From Bedellia somnulentella (lineage: Eukaryota > Arthropoda > Insecta > Lepidoptera > Bedelliidae), in the NCBI GenBank assembly GCA_963576735.1, contig OY755197.1:322501-386500 (forward strand): 64,000 nt of DNA. The letters run 5' to 3'. Below are positions 35,801 through 47,800 of the stretch, one piece after another. The notes under the pieces were generated by a model. It was not told the origin of the DNA and searched no databases. It saw nothing but the letters and a program-made list of their open reading frames with translations. A program made the translations under genes and the position numbers. Position 1 is the first letter of the stretch, and the number at the start of each line of letters is the position of its first letter.

Positions 35801-38800
35801 TTCCCCACACAACTTCCAAAAGTGGCTGAGGAATTTCTGATTCCTTAGCTCTGGCTACCCCTTCTAGGGATTTATAGCCGTGAGTATATGTATGTATGTT
35901 TGTATCTATTGTATCAGTCAATCTCAGTTTATCTACTATTGTGGGTACCTTACAGAAACGTCATACGTAATTTCAAAGTGAAAAAAAAGAAATACTTATC
36001 ATCTACTCTCGAGCTTGAGACAAGAGAATCAAAGTAATATTCATAACCGATACAAATTAAAAATATTTGGCTATTGATATTAATCATTTGTGAACCATAT
36101 TGTTATATTGTTCCTTTAATGTATCTCTGAAAATCAAACATAAGAAAATATAAATTTGTTGTTATATGCGAGACATTCCAAACATTAAAAGATTCAACCT
36201 ATATCATCCTCATTTAAATCGTTTTGTTCATGAAAACCTCATGTGGCGATTATTACTAATTAATAAAGAATAAATAAAGGAAAGAAATTTTTTTTCGATT
36301 TCGATTATTGACACGGTAGCTCAATTGGCAAGAGCGACGGGGGCGTATACCCGAGGTCGCGGGTTCGAATCCCGCTTGTGTCGAAATTTTTCTTTCCTTT
36401 ATTTATTCTTTATTAATTACCATATCATCCTCACCGTAAATAAATATACCAGGTGCCACAAAACTTATCCTAATATTAAGTGTAGCGACGCGCTATCAGT
36501 ACACAATGACGCGCACTACATAGAAACGCTGACAGTGCAAGAAGTATCTTATCCACAGCAACACGAAACCAAGCAATATACGTCACACTCGTCATCAAGA
36601 CTCGCCATACAAATCGTACATCGCGCAATCGAAGTTTCTAAAACATTTACTATAGCCTTGTAACGCCCGTTGTATCACTAGAGGAACAAAACTCCTGTGA
36701 CTAATAGTAACTATTAAAAAAAATAAAGCCATAGGAATAGTTCTTGTTAAAGATATCATTAATTTTAATAATGGGCAGTCAGCACATTTTTTTTGTTCCA
36801 TTAGAGAAACATTGGATAGAACTTACAAGTCATAACAATTTCTATACGGGCGTTACGAGGTTAAATACAAGTTCCAACTTAATACAGTTGGACCGCGCTC
36901 CCCAGGCATACCACTGCCTGGCGGAAGATCTTCCCTTTTCCTTTACATTAAGATTATAGTCTAATCCTACTTGAAAATATTTGACTTCTTCTTAATTTTA
37001 GTATTTCATAACACGCTATCAATCTACTTGATTCGCCTAGGTTTGTCTTGTACCGCTATTGTCCTGGCCACAGCCTTATTGCAGAATATTTACTACTAAC
37101 AAAGTCAGTGTAACACTTTCATTGAGAACAGATGGACTCGCGTTTTGTTGTGTTGGTCTCAGTTGTGGGCGTGATTTATGTAATATAGCAGTATTTGGAT
37201 CATTATTAACATGCTGTACGTATACTTGGATTATAAACTGAAATATTTAAATAATTTGTTGTGTTGTGTCGGCTTAGAATAGCACAGCTGGTATATTTAT
37301 TTACGATGAGGATGATATAGGTTGAATCTTTTAATGTTTGGAATGACTCGCATATAACAACAAATTTATATTTTCTTATGTTTGATTTTCAGAGATACAT
37401 TAAAGGAACAATTTAACAATATGGTTCTCAAATGATAATATCAATAGCCAAATATTTTTACTATGTATCGGTTATGAATAATCTATATAATATTTTTGTG
37501 TGTTTATAAGTATATTGCCGTGTAGTGTCGGAATAGAATAGCACTACCCCATTTCTTCCGGTGGGTGTACGTAAGAGGCGACTAACGGTATTGGGGCTTT
37601 TAAGGGATTTTTGGGCGATGCGGTTGGAGACCCATCACCAACAACCTTCATTTTACCAACTTTTCCCCACTCAACTTTCCAAAAGTGGCTGAGGAATTTC
37701 TAATTCCTTAGCTCTGGCTACCCTTTCCCCGGATTTATAGCCGTGAGTGTATGTATGTATTTAAATAACAAACCTAAATGATAGTATTCGGAAATACAGT
37801 TTGGTTTACAATCGCACTAACCCAAATATATCCGCGGGTGATATAAGAGACTGCTAAGATATTTATTATACGCGAGCAATAATCGAGTTAAATATACAAG
37901 TATTGGGGCTTTTTAAGTGATTTATGGGCGATGCTTTTGGAATCCCATCACTAAAACATTTTCTTTCAATCTTTTCCCCACTTTAGTTCCAAAAGTGGCT
38001 GAAGTATATCTTATTCCGAAGCTCTGGCTACCCCGTCTAGGTATTTACAGCCATGAGTATATGAATTTTATCCCGTACACTAATGTGGTTTTTATGTGTG
38101 TATATATGTAAGAATGTAGTTTAGAAAAACCGTGCCGTGTAGCGCCGGCTTAGAATGTTGCTACCCCTTTCGACCCACGGGTGTCGTAAGAGGCGACTAA
38201 GGGTATTGGGGCTTTTTATTGGATTTTTGGGCGATGCGGTTGGAGACCCATCACCAAAAACCTTTATTTTTACCATCTTTTCCCCACTCAATTTCCAAAA
38301 GTGGCTGTGGAATTTGTAATTCCTTAGCTCTGGCTACCCCTTCTAGGGAAATAGAGCCGTGAGTGTATGTATGTATGTAGTTTAGAAAACTATGATATAA
38401 CTCACAACAAAAAAAAACGATTAGTTTTTTTACATTTCCAATTCTTTTATATCATTAAAACAATGCATATCTGTTGTTTAATACCAATAAATAAAGAATA
38501 ATAAAAAAAAAAAGATTTAAATTATGTTTAATACCACACAGATTCATGGATGCAGTATGGCCCGAAATAGAAGAAGGTGAAGACGGTAAATGCACCACAC
38601 CAACTAAAGAGGGCAGCAGGAAGAAGAAGCGCGTTGAAGATGAGAAGAAAGAAGCTAAGAAGATGAAGTTGAGTAGCGAGGGATGGAGCAATGAGTCAGA
38701 TGTAGAGGAGGAGGCTCCAAGGTAAATATATGTGGAAACAGCAAAGATATACTGGCCAGTACACCCTGCCGTGTACCAAGTTATAATTTGTATCTATGCT

Positions 38801-41800
38801 TAACTCGAAAAACATTTACGTACCGCGATGTAGGAATATGAGTGAGACGCTGCTATGTGCGAGTGAGTCCGCAGTAGTGTGCGCTCTAACATGACTCCCA
38901 CATATATATGAAATCATTGAGTGATAACTACATAGTTCAATTGATTTAATGGTGTTTGGTGGTGCCGGCTTAGAATGTCACTACCCCTTTCTATCCACGG
39001 GTGTCGTAGGAGGCGACTATATACATGAAAATCGCCTTTTATGTGGTTTTTAGGTGATGCGGTTAGAAACGTATAAACAACGATACTTTATTTTTACCAT
39101 CTTGCCCTTAACAACTTTCAAATGTGGCTCTGGAGTTGTAATCTCTGAAGCTCTGGCTATCCCTTCTTGGGATTTTTGCTGTGAGTATAATATGTAAGAA
39201 TGTGTTTGGTGTATCAGTAACCTGTAGAAAACACAAGTGATAACCTTAATTTTACAATCTATACATTTCGCTGTGTAGTGTCGGCTTAGAATAACACTAC
39301 CCCATTTCTGCCAGTGGGTGTACGTAAGAGGCGACTAACGGTATTGGGGCTTTTAAGAGATTTTTGGGCGATGCTGTTGGAGACCCATCACCAACAACCT
39401 TTATTTTGCCATCTTTTTCCCACTCAACTTTCCAAAAGTGGCTGAGATATTTCTTATTCCTTGGCTCTGGCTACCCCTTCTAGGGATTTATAGTTTAAGT
39501 ATATGTTTGTATGTATGTATGTAAGTAGTATAATATGTAAGAATGTGTTTGGTGTATCAGTAACCTGTAGAAAACACAAGTGAATAAACTTAATTTTACA
39601 ATCTATACATTTACTGTTGGACCGCCCCAACTACGCTCGTGGTGTTACCTTTCAAATATCTAAGCGTTATTCAATCACTACTCACTCCTTATAGAATTTG
39701 ACGTTATTATTTAGCTGGCTGTGTAGTGTCAGCTTAGAATAGCACTTCCCCTTACCGCGGGTGATTGTAAATGGCTTTTTAAATGATTTTTGGGCGATCC
39801 GGTTGGACATCCGTAAACAATAGCTTCTTCCCACTCGACTTTTAATTGGAGCGAAGCTCCATTTACCCCGACTGTTATATTTCGCATGTAACCTTACTCC
39901 TCCTTAACGGTATATCCGACCTCAAACAAATTTTGCATGATGGTCGAAGGACCAGGTTGTAACAGAGAGATTTTTCGAATAATATTACTATTGGGGAATC
40001 ACCCTTTAAAGTTCCCCATGTAAGTCTATGGGAAACTATTGTAAACAGATCTGCTATCTCTTTAATTTTGTTCAGCTTCGCTCCAAATTTCGGCATGTGC
40101 AGCTTTTTTACGGCAAATATTTAACACGGCAACTAAAATCCTTTTTAGGCAACTTTCTATTAAGTCACAAAAAAACTAACTTTGCAGTGATTAAATATCT
40201 TGGCAACTATTAAACTATACAAGCAACAAAATGCTAGGATCAAAAAACTAAAAAAACGGCGGCTACTGTAAGGTATCAAATATATCAAGCGGGATCAGTG
40301 AAAAACTGGTTAAGGTATTATAAAACCTAATGTGGCGACAAATTTTTCCGAGGGGATACCATACATTCTTTACTGGCAACTATTGGATTTCATTATAAAA
40401 ATACACATCTGGCAGCGATTTTTAGGTAGCTTTAAAACTGAAAATGGGTAATATAATAATGTATTTGGATATTAGAATATTGTTTGCAGATTCGTAAATT
40501 CTTGGAAAGGCGGCAAATGCGCTCGCTGGCTTTTTTATTTTTGTGACTATTATATTAAGTAAATTGCATATTATGTGTATTGAAGTAAAAATTATTAAAA
40601 ATAAAATAAATTAGGTTAGGTTAAAAGTTGCTTCTCCCATCCTAATGGGCAGATGCAATTAAGTTAGGGAAAGAAAACAGAGGTGGGAAGGGGGGGCGAC
40701 TTCCCCTGCATTAAAAACAATTAATCACCACAAATGTATTTGTGCTAGGTTAGGTTAGGGTTAGCTTGTGCCCCTTAGAGCGGAAATAGGCACTTCGAAA
40801 CGCCTGTTAGGTTAGGTTAAGTTGTGTAGGTTCATTTAAAAGAGGGAATGCTAATAAAATAGACCAATAATAGTTTAATAGCATGTCACAATGTGGTTAA
40901 TTTAGATCCCAACAAATGTAGCCAAAAGTGTTTTTTTAAGATCTTGTTTGTATTTATTTCAGACCTTGGTCATGTTTATAAACAACCCCATTTTAGAATT
41001 TATGAAAGCCTATTTTAACTTTTTTATCCGCCAATAATTTGTCGCCTTAGAAGAAATTCAATTGCCACAAAAGAAAATCACTGCCAGATATAATTTAAAT
41101 AAAACCTCAAAACTCATTAAAAAGCCGCCGCTTTCTAGTTAAGATGCTACCTCTAATTAGTCGCCAAAGTAGATTATTTACTATCCATTTTCAGTTTTTT
41201 TACGACCCGGAATGGTATCAATTTGTCGCCGCGTTAAATACATGCCCTTTTTTACCCACCTAGTACTAACTAGAATGAACGGCTACCCCTTTTCGGAATT
41301 TATAGCCGTGACTATATTTATGTATGTACTAATGTGTGCAGCAATGTCAAATATAAGAGTTTTCATTTCTAGATTCAAGTTCATTTTAATGCGACGAATC
41401 AAGAAATTTCAGTCGAGAAATGTCGTTATTTCCATATAAAACCTTCATGTTTCCACCAAAAATCTTTCAATATAAATTTTTATCAATAAAATGACGTGAT
41501 TGACACGTCAAAAAAAATATAAACATTAATGACGTAACGCAAAATTTTCTATAATTATATCTTTAACATAATGATATTAAATCGAAAATATAAAGTGAAT
41601 TAAAATCAGTCATGGATACAGAAAATAGGTTAACGGAGCCTCTCAATTACAGAGCAAAGAAGGTAAAAAAAGACAAGTCGAAATCTCGCAAACGCAAGCA
41701 CTCATCATCGAGTGACGAGGTCGCCGCCGGTGATGATGATAAGAAGAAGAAGAAGAAGAAAAGCGCCAAGAAAAAGGTATTATTTATGAAATTGCTTTGA

Positions 41801-44800
41801 TGTTGGTTTTCATACATACATACATATACTAACGGCTATAAATCCCTTGACGGGTTAGCCAGAGCTTTGGAATAAGGAATTCCTCAGCCACTTTTGGAAG
41901 TTGATTGGGGGAAAGATGGTAATAATAAATGTTTTTGGTGACGGATCTCCAACCGCATCGCCCAAAAATCACTTAAAAAGCCCCTATACCCTTAGTCGCC
42001 TCTTACGATCACCCACGGGTAGAAATGGGGTAGTGTTATTCTAAGCCGACACTACACGTCAACCGACACTACACGACATGTATCATATATCTATGTATTG
42101 TAGTAAGGTTATTAAAAGGGAAATACTTCCCACTATAGTGCACTGGAATGACGGAATTAAGACGTGAAGTTGCTTTGTGGATGTGTGGGAACAGCAAATG
42201 GCCAGTACACCCCGCTGTGTACCAACTTAGAATTTGTATTTATGTTTAGCTAGAGGAACATTTCGATAGCGCGATGTACGATTTTTTACGACGCTGCTAG
42301 TATGCGAGTGAGTTCGCCGTCTAGCGGTCACCACGGATACATGTTTATTACTGACTAAAGAGTTAACACTAACGTACATTATACAATGCTGAGAGGGGGA
42401 AAGAGGCGCTTACACTACACTACAGCACGATTCGAAAAGTTTTACCCCATTTCTTCCCTTAGGTGCTACAATACACAAGCAATATCAACGTTTATCTCAG
42501 TCATAAACTACCCTAGAAAAAAGATGTGCTGTTGAAGTTTTATACTTTACTCTTTATGTTAATGTTTACTATAATTATTAGCAGCAAGAAACTCATTGAA
42601 AATATATCCTTTTTACTGGTTATATACTTACGCCTAAAAATCCCTAGCAGGAGTAGCGAGAACTGAGGAATTAGAAAAGAGATGTGGTTGGAGACCCATA
42701 ACCAACAACCTTTTTTCACATCTTTTCCTCACTCAACTTCCAAAAGTGGCTGAGGAATTTCTAATTATTCAGCTCTGGCTACCTGGTATGTTTGTGTCTG
42801 CGTGGAATATCAGTACCTTGTAATTTACAATAAACAATCAAAAGCAATCAAACCAATTCAATCATCCCATCTAATTTCCAGGCATTAAAACTGAACAAAG
42901 TGAAATCGTCGAAGCGCCGGAAGTTGGAGAAGAAGTACTTGAAGAAGTTGAAAGAGAAGCAAAAGAAGAGAAAGAAGATGAAGGAGAAGAGTGGGGATGA
43001 CTCGGAGGAGGAGACTAGTATGTTTATGATTTTAATATTAATAGTTTAACCGTGATATCTCAGTGGGTAGAACATGTGACAGAGTATTCGTACAAAAACG
43101 GCGATAGGCCTGCTCCCTATCACGTGAGTACACTGAACACCAGGTGACAATGTCACGTGATGTTCAGAAGTATTAAGTACATCTGCCAGTAGTAGTAGCC
43201 AGAGCGGGTAGCAGGAAGGAATAAGTAATTGCTTACTAATAATCAAGGAATAAATAAAGGAAAGAAAAATTTCGACATAGGCGGGAATCGAACCCGCCAC
43301 CTCGGGTATACGCCCCCGTCGCTCTGCCAATTGAGCTACCGTGTCAATGGCTGCCAGCGCGAAATTCTTCTATCCTTTGTTCTTCTTCTATCTTAGATCA
43401 TTTATTTGATGTTAATAATATATTTGAATTGGTTAGCTTCGTTTCCTAACCCAAGGTTCATATTAATATATATTTCAAATCATTGCAAAAAATAATAATA
43501 GTAATATAAAGTAACGCTCTCCGGAAGTTGCAGTTGGATAGTGAAATTAAGTACATTATTATATTTTAATACTTAACCTTACAATATTCTTTCACCAAAT
43601 AGACTTTATATCCCTAACTTAACGATAAATCATTATTTTACTACAAACTTAACTAAGAATTATATTATTATACATACAACAAAAACCACATTGCAGGCAA
43701 ATCGAAGAAATCCAAAAAGAAATTACAACGCAAACTCAAGAAGAAAGAACGAAAGAAGAAGAAATCTGAGAGCGAAAGTAGCTCGTCTTCTTCCTCTAGC
43801 TCCTCTTCCAGCGACTCCGAAGAAGAGAAAGAGAACAAGAGATCTAAAAAGAAGTCAGAAGAGAAGAAAAAGAGAAAGAAAAATAAAAAGAGAAGGCGTT
43901 CCACATCAGAATCATCTCAAAGCGAAGACCTTTTCGACGTGAATATACTAAATAACATTAAAAGTGAAAAGGTCGATTCGGAAAACAGTAAAGTGTCTGA
44001 TATCCAAGACTTTTCGCCTCGGAGACAGCAAGATCGGCCGAGGAAGGAAATTATTAATATGAAAGAGTTGCAAAATGATTTCGTGACTAACAATATTCAT
44101 ATAAAACAGGAGTCTGAACGTAAGGAGACGCCGCCTACGCCAGAACCAGTTAAGATTTGTGATCTCAGTACGGAGGAGAGTGCTGATTTGGCTGATAAGA
44201 AGGAATCGCCAGAAAAGGTGAGTCTGGATATTTCTGATACTATATCAACACTTCTTTTCCAAACTCTTTCCTTTCTCGACCCAAACATGTTTTCTATATT
44301 GAGAGGTACAAACATTTACTGACGCAATTAATGGGATAGATAGAAATATTCTATCGCCATTTTTTTTTCTATTAATCCCAAAAAGTGGGGCAAAAGCTCT
44401 CGCAAAAGCGATTCCTCAGTAACTTTTAACATACATACATATACTCACGGCTGCAAATCCCTAGAAGGGGTAGCCAAAGCTAAGGAATTAGAAACACCTC
44501 AGCCACTTTTGGAAATGTGAGTGGGGAAAAGATAGGAAAAATAAAGGTTGTTGGTGATGGGTCTCCAACCGCATCGCCCAAAAATCCCTTAAAAGACCCA
44601 ATACCGTTAGTCGCCTCTTACGTACACCCACCGGAAGAAATGGGGTCGTGCTATTCTAAGCCGACACTTCACAGCAACTTTTAACTAGTAAGTTTTAAGT
44701 GATAAATTATTATTATTTACAAGGTACAAGTACAAGTGAGTGAGGTAGAGAGTGTGGAAGACAAACCTGCTAAGGTGTCGATGGAGGAATCGAACTCGCA

Positions 44801-47800
44801 GGCTTCGTCGCAGGAATCCATGGTCAGTGTTAAAGAGAACACGTATGAAAAGGTGTGTAACTTGTTTTAGTATAGTAAATTACATACATACATATACTCA
44901 CGGCTATAAATCCCTAAAAGGGGTAGCCAGAGCTGGCAAATTAGAAACTCCTCAGCCACTTTTGGAAAGTTGAGTGGGGAAAAGATGGTAGAATAAAGGT
45001 TGTTGGTGACGGGTCTCCAACCGCATCGCCTAAAAATCCCTTAATAGCCCCATACCATTAGTCGCCTCTTACGAACACCCACCGGAAGAAATGGGGTAGT
45101 GCTATTCTAAGCCGACACTACACAGCTAAATTATGATAGCTTATCTAATCTATACTCACGGCTGTATATCCTCAACTGGCTATATATGTCTGTCTATATA
45201 TGGTATAGCTGTGTAGTGTCGGCTTAGAATAGCACTACCCCATTTCTTCCGGTGGGTGTACGAAGAGGCAACTAACGGTATTCGAGCTTTTAAGGGATTT
45301 TTGGGCGATGTGGTTGGAGACCCATCACCAAGAACCTTTATTTCACCATCTATTCCCCACGCACCTTCCAAAAGTGGCTGAGGAATTTCTAATTTCTTAG
45401 CTCTGGCTACCCCTTTCTTGGGATTTATAGCCGTGAGTATATGTATGTATGCATGTATGGCTATACATAGCCAGCTTCACAATAAAAATCCAGGGCCACT
45501 TTTAGAAATTTACTGCTCGAAGATACTAAAAATAAAGAGATTTAGGTGATTTGTCGCCTCGTACGTCAACTGAGGGAAGAAATAGGGTAGTGCTATTCTA
45601 AAGCGACACTACACTTCTAAATGATACAAGACAGCAAACTTATAAATTAAACAGTTTTTATTGAGTATCAAAACAAAAATTTAATTTACTATCGCTGAAG
45701 CGAACTAGGTGTATTTTTAAAAAAGAATACTTACATATACTCACGGCTATAAATCCCTATTAGGGGTAACCAGAGCTAAGGAATTAGAAATTCCTCAGCC
45801 ACTTTTGGAAGGTGCGTGGGGAAAAGATGGTGAAATTAAGGTTGTTGGTGATGGGTCTCCAACCGCATCGCCCAAAAATCCCTTAAAATGCCCCAATACC
45901 GTTAGTCGCCTTTTACGTACACCCACCGGAAGAAATGGGGTAGTGCTATTCTAAGCCGACACTACACAGCAAAAAAAAAACACTACAAAAAATCATGTTT
46001 ATTTTACAAAACTCATCTTTTGTATTATTTGTTTTATATCCTTTATTTGTTATTTTATGTATTCATCAATATTATTTTTTCTTTCTGTTTTCAATGTTTT
46101 TTTTGTGTGTAATTTTGTTTCTGTGCGTTTTGCGAAATGAATGTCTTTTACTTTAAATCCCATCGCTCAAGAGTCACTTAAAAAGCTCCAATACCCTTAG
46201 TCGCCTCCAACATTCACGGGAAGAAATGTTATTCCACTCTAACCCAATACAATTTAAATTTAAATACCGGGCTATCACTAAAATTGTAATGGACGTCAAA
46301 AATATGTGTATTGATGAATTTCTTACGAGTTCTTTTCTCAATTTTCCGAGTCCGAAGTAAACTTAGTGTTAAGTTGCAATTTGACATTGAACGTTGAGAC
46401 AAAAAAATATCTTTTTACTTTGTAATAAATTATCATTTTAATAAATAAAGGAAAGAAAAATTTCGACACCGGCGGGGATCGAATTCGCGACCTCGGGTAT
46501 ACGTCCCCGCCGGCGCCGGTGTCGAAAAAAACTTAACTTAAAATTATTCTTTCCTTTATTTATCCTTCATTTATTAGTAACAATCCCCACATCAGGATTT
46601 CACGAATAAAAACATTCAAATTAAATTATCATTTTATACTTACTTTTTACTACACAGCCGAACAAAAATGTCAAATATCGTTTCCCCACAGGACGAGTCT
46701 CACCCCCGGCCTTCCTCGCAGGACTCAAACTACAGTTTCCAGGACGCGGTGTCGGCGCCAGAATATCATTACGACTACGATACCTACGAGAGGATGGCCT
46801 TGGAGTACCAGAGCGGGGTGGCCAGCCAGGTACATATCACTTCATCAGCAGTCAATACACGTCTACTGCTGGACCTATGTCCCTTTAAACATACATACAT
46901 ATACTCACGGCTATAATTCCCTAGAAGGGGTAACCAGAGCTAAGGAATTATAAATTCCTCGGTCACTTTTGGAAGTTGAGTGGGGAAAAGATGGTAAAAT
47001 AAAGGGTTTTGGTGATGGGTCTCCAACCGCATCGCCCAAAAATCCAATAAAAAGCCCCAATAACCTTAGTCGCCTCTTACGACACCCGTGGGTAGAAAGG
47101 GGTAGCGACATTCCCTTTAAAGATTAATAAATAAATTAGTGTCGTTTGAATCTAACTAGATGTATGTTTAAATAGTTATAATACATTCTACAAGTCACAA
47201 AAGGTTTCCAAGTGATATATAATAAAAATAACAAAAGTAATCAACATAACAATAACAACAAAAGTATTACACACTCAAGAATAGTTTTTAAAGCATCTTT
47301 GAAATGAGCTTCGACTATTTTCAAACAAATCAAGTTGAGAAGAAAATTTTACCTTCACATTTAGCGTTGCTAACACCAGTAAAGCTTTAAGAAGAATGGA
47401 AAGACTAATTTCTCAACATTGGTTACTTGGCACCATAGCTCAGTTGGCAGTGCTACCGGGGCGTAGACCAGGATATCGCGGATTTAAGTCCTGCTAGTGT
47501 CGAAATGTTTCTTGCAAACATTTGTTGTTAGCAGAAAAATATTTATTTATTATCTTTACGCACAATAAGATTTTTTACTTACATGCTGTTTCATTGTTCA
47601 GGCTAGCTGGAGCCCACGCGAGGCCAGTGCTGCATCGAGACCGTGGTGTCGGAATACGATACGTAATCAGCCTCCTAGTTTGTGTATTTTTGTCGTTTCT
47701 GCAACAGTACATATATATACTACATTCATATACTCACGGTTATAAATCCCTTAACGGGGTAGACAGATCTTTGGAATAAGAAATTCCTCGGCCACTTTTG

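Larger units (their letters stand above)
36035..37480. repeat. large inverted duplication, about 175-bp arms, 1.1-kb spacer
   Basis: The left arm (TTCATAACCGATACAAATT ... AACCTATATCATCCTCA) is mirrored by the right arm (TGAGGATGATATAGGTTG ... TATCGGTTATGAATA, 37306-37480). The left arm also includes 36434-36455 (CCGTAAATAAATATACCAG) beyond a SINE-C insertion. The spacer contains an LTR element and unassigned DNA. Confidence 0.85.

Noticed and set aside
40600..40830. Telomere or subtelomere
   Set aside because: Only three runs of two or three TTAGG-like units within an intron, with coding exons on both sides.
43668..43904. Reverse-strand frame rich in F, L and S
   Set aside because: It is the mirror of the K/E/S-rich host exon 11, a common composition artefact.
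46658..46691. Alternative start of exon 13 at the TACACAG acceptor
   Set aside because: It puts the exon in a frame that does not agree with the downstream phase; the CCCCACAG at 46691 does.
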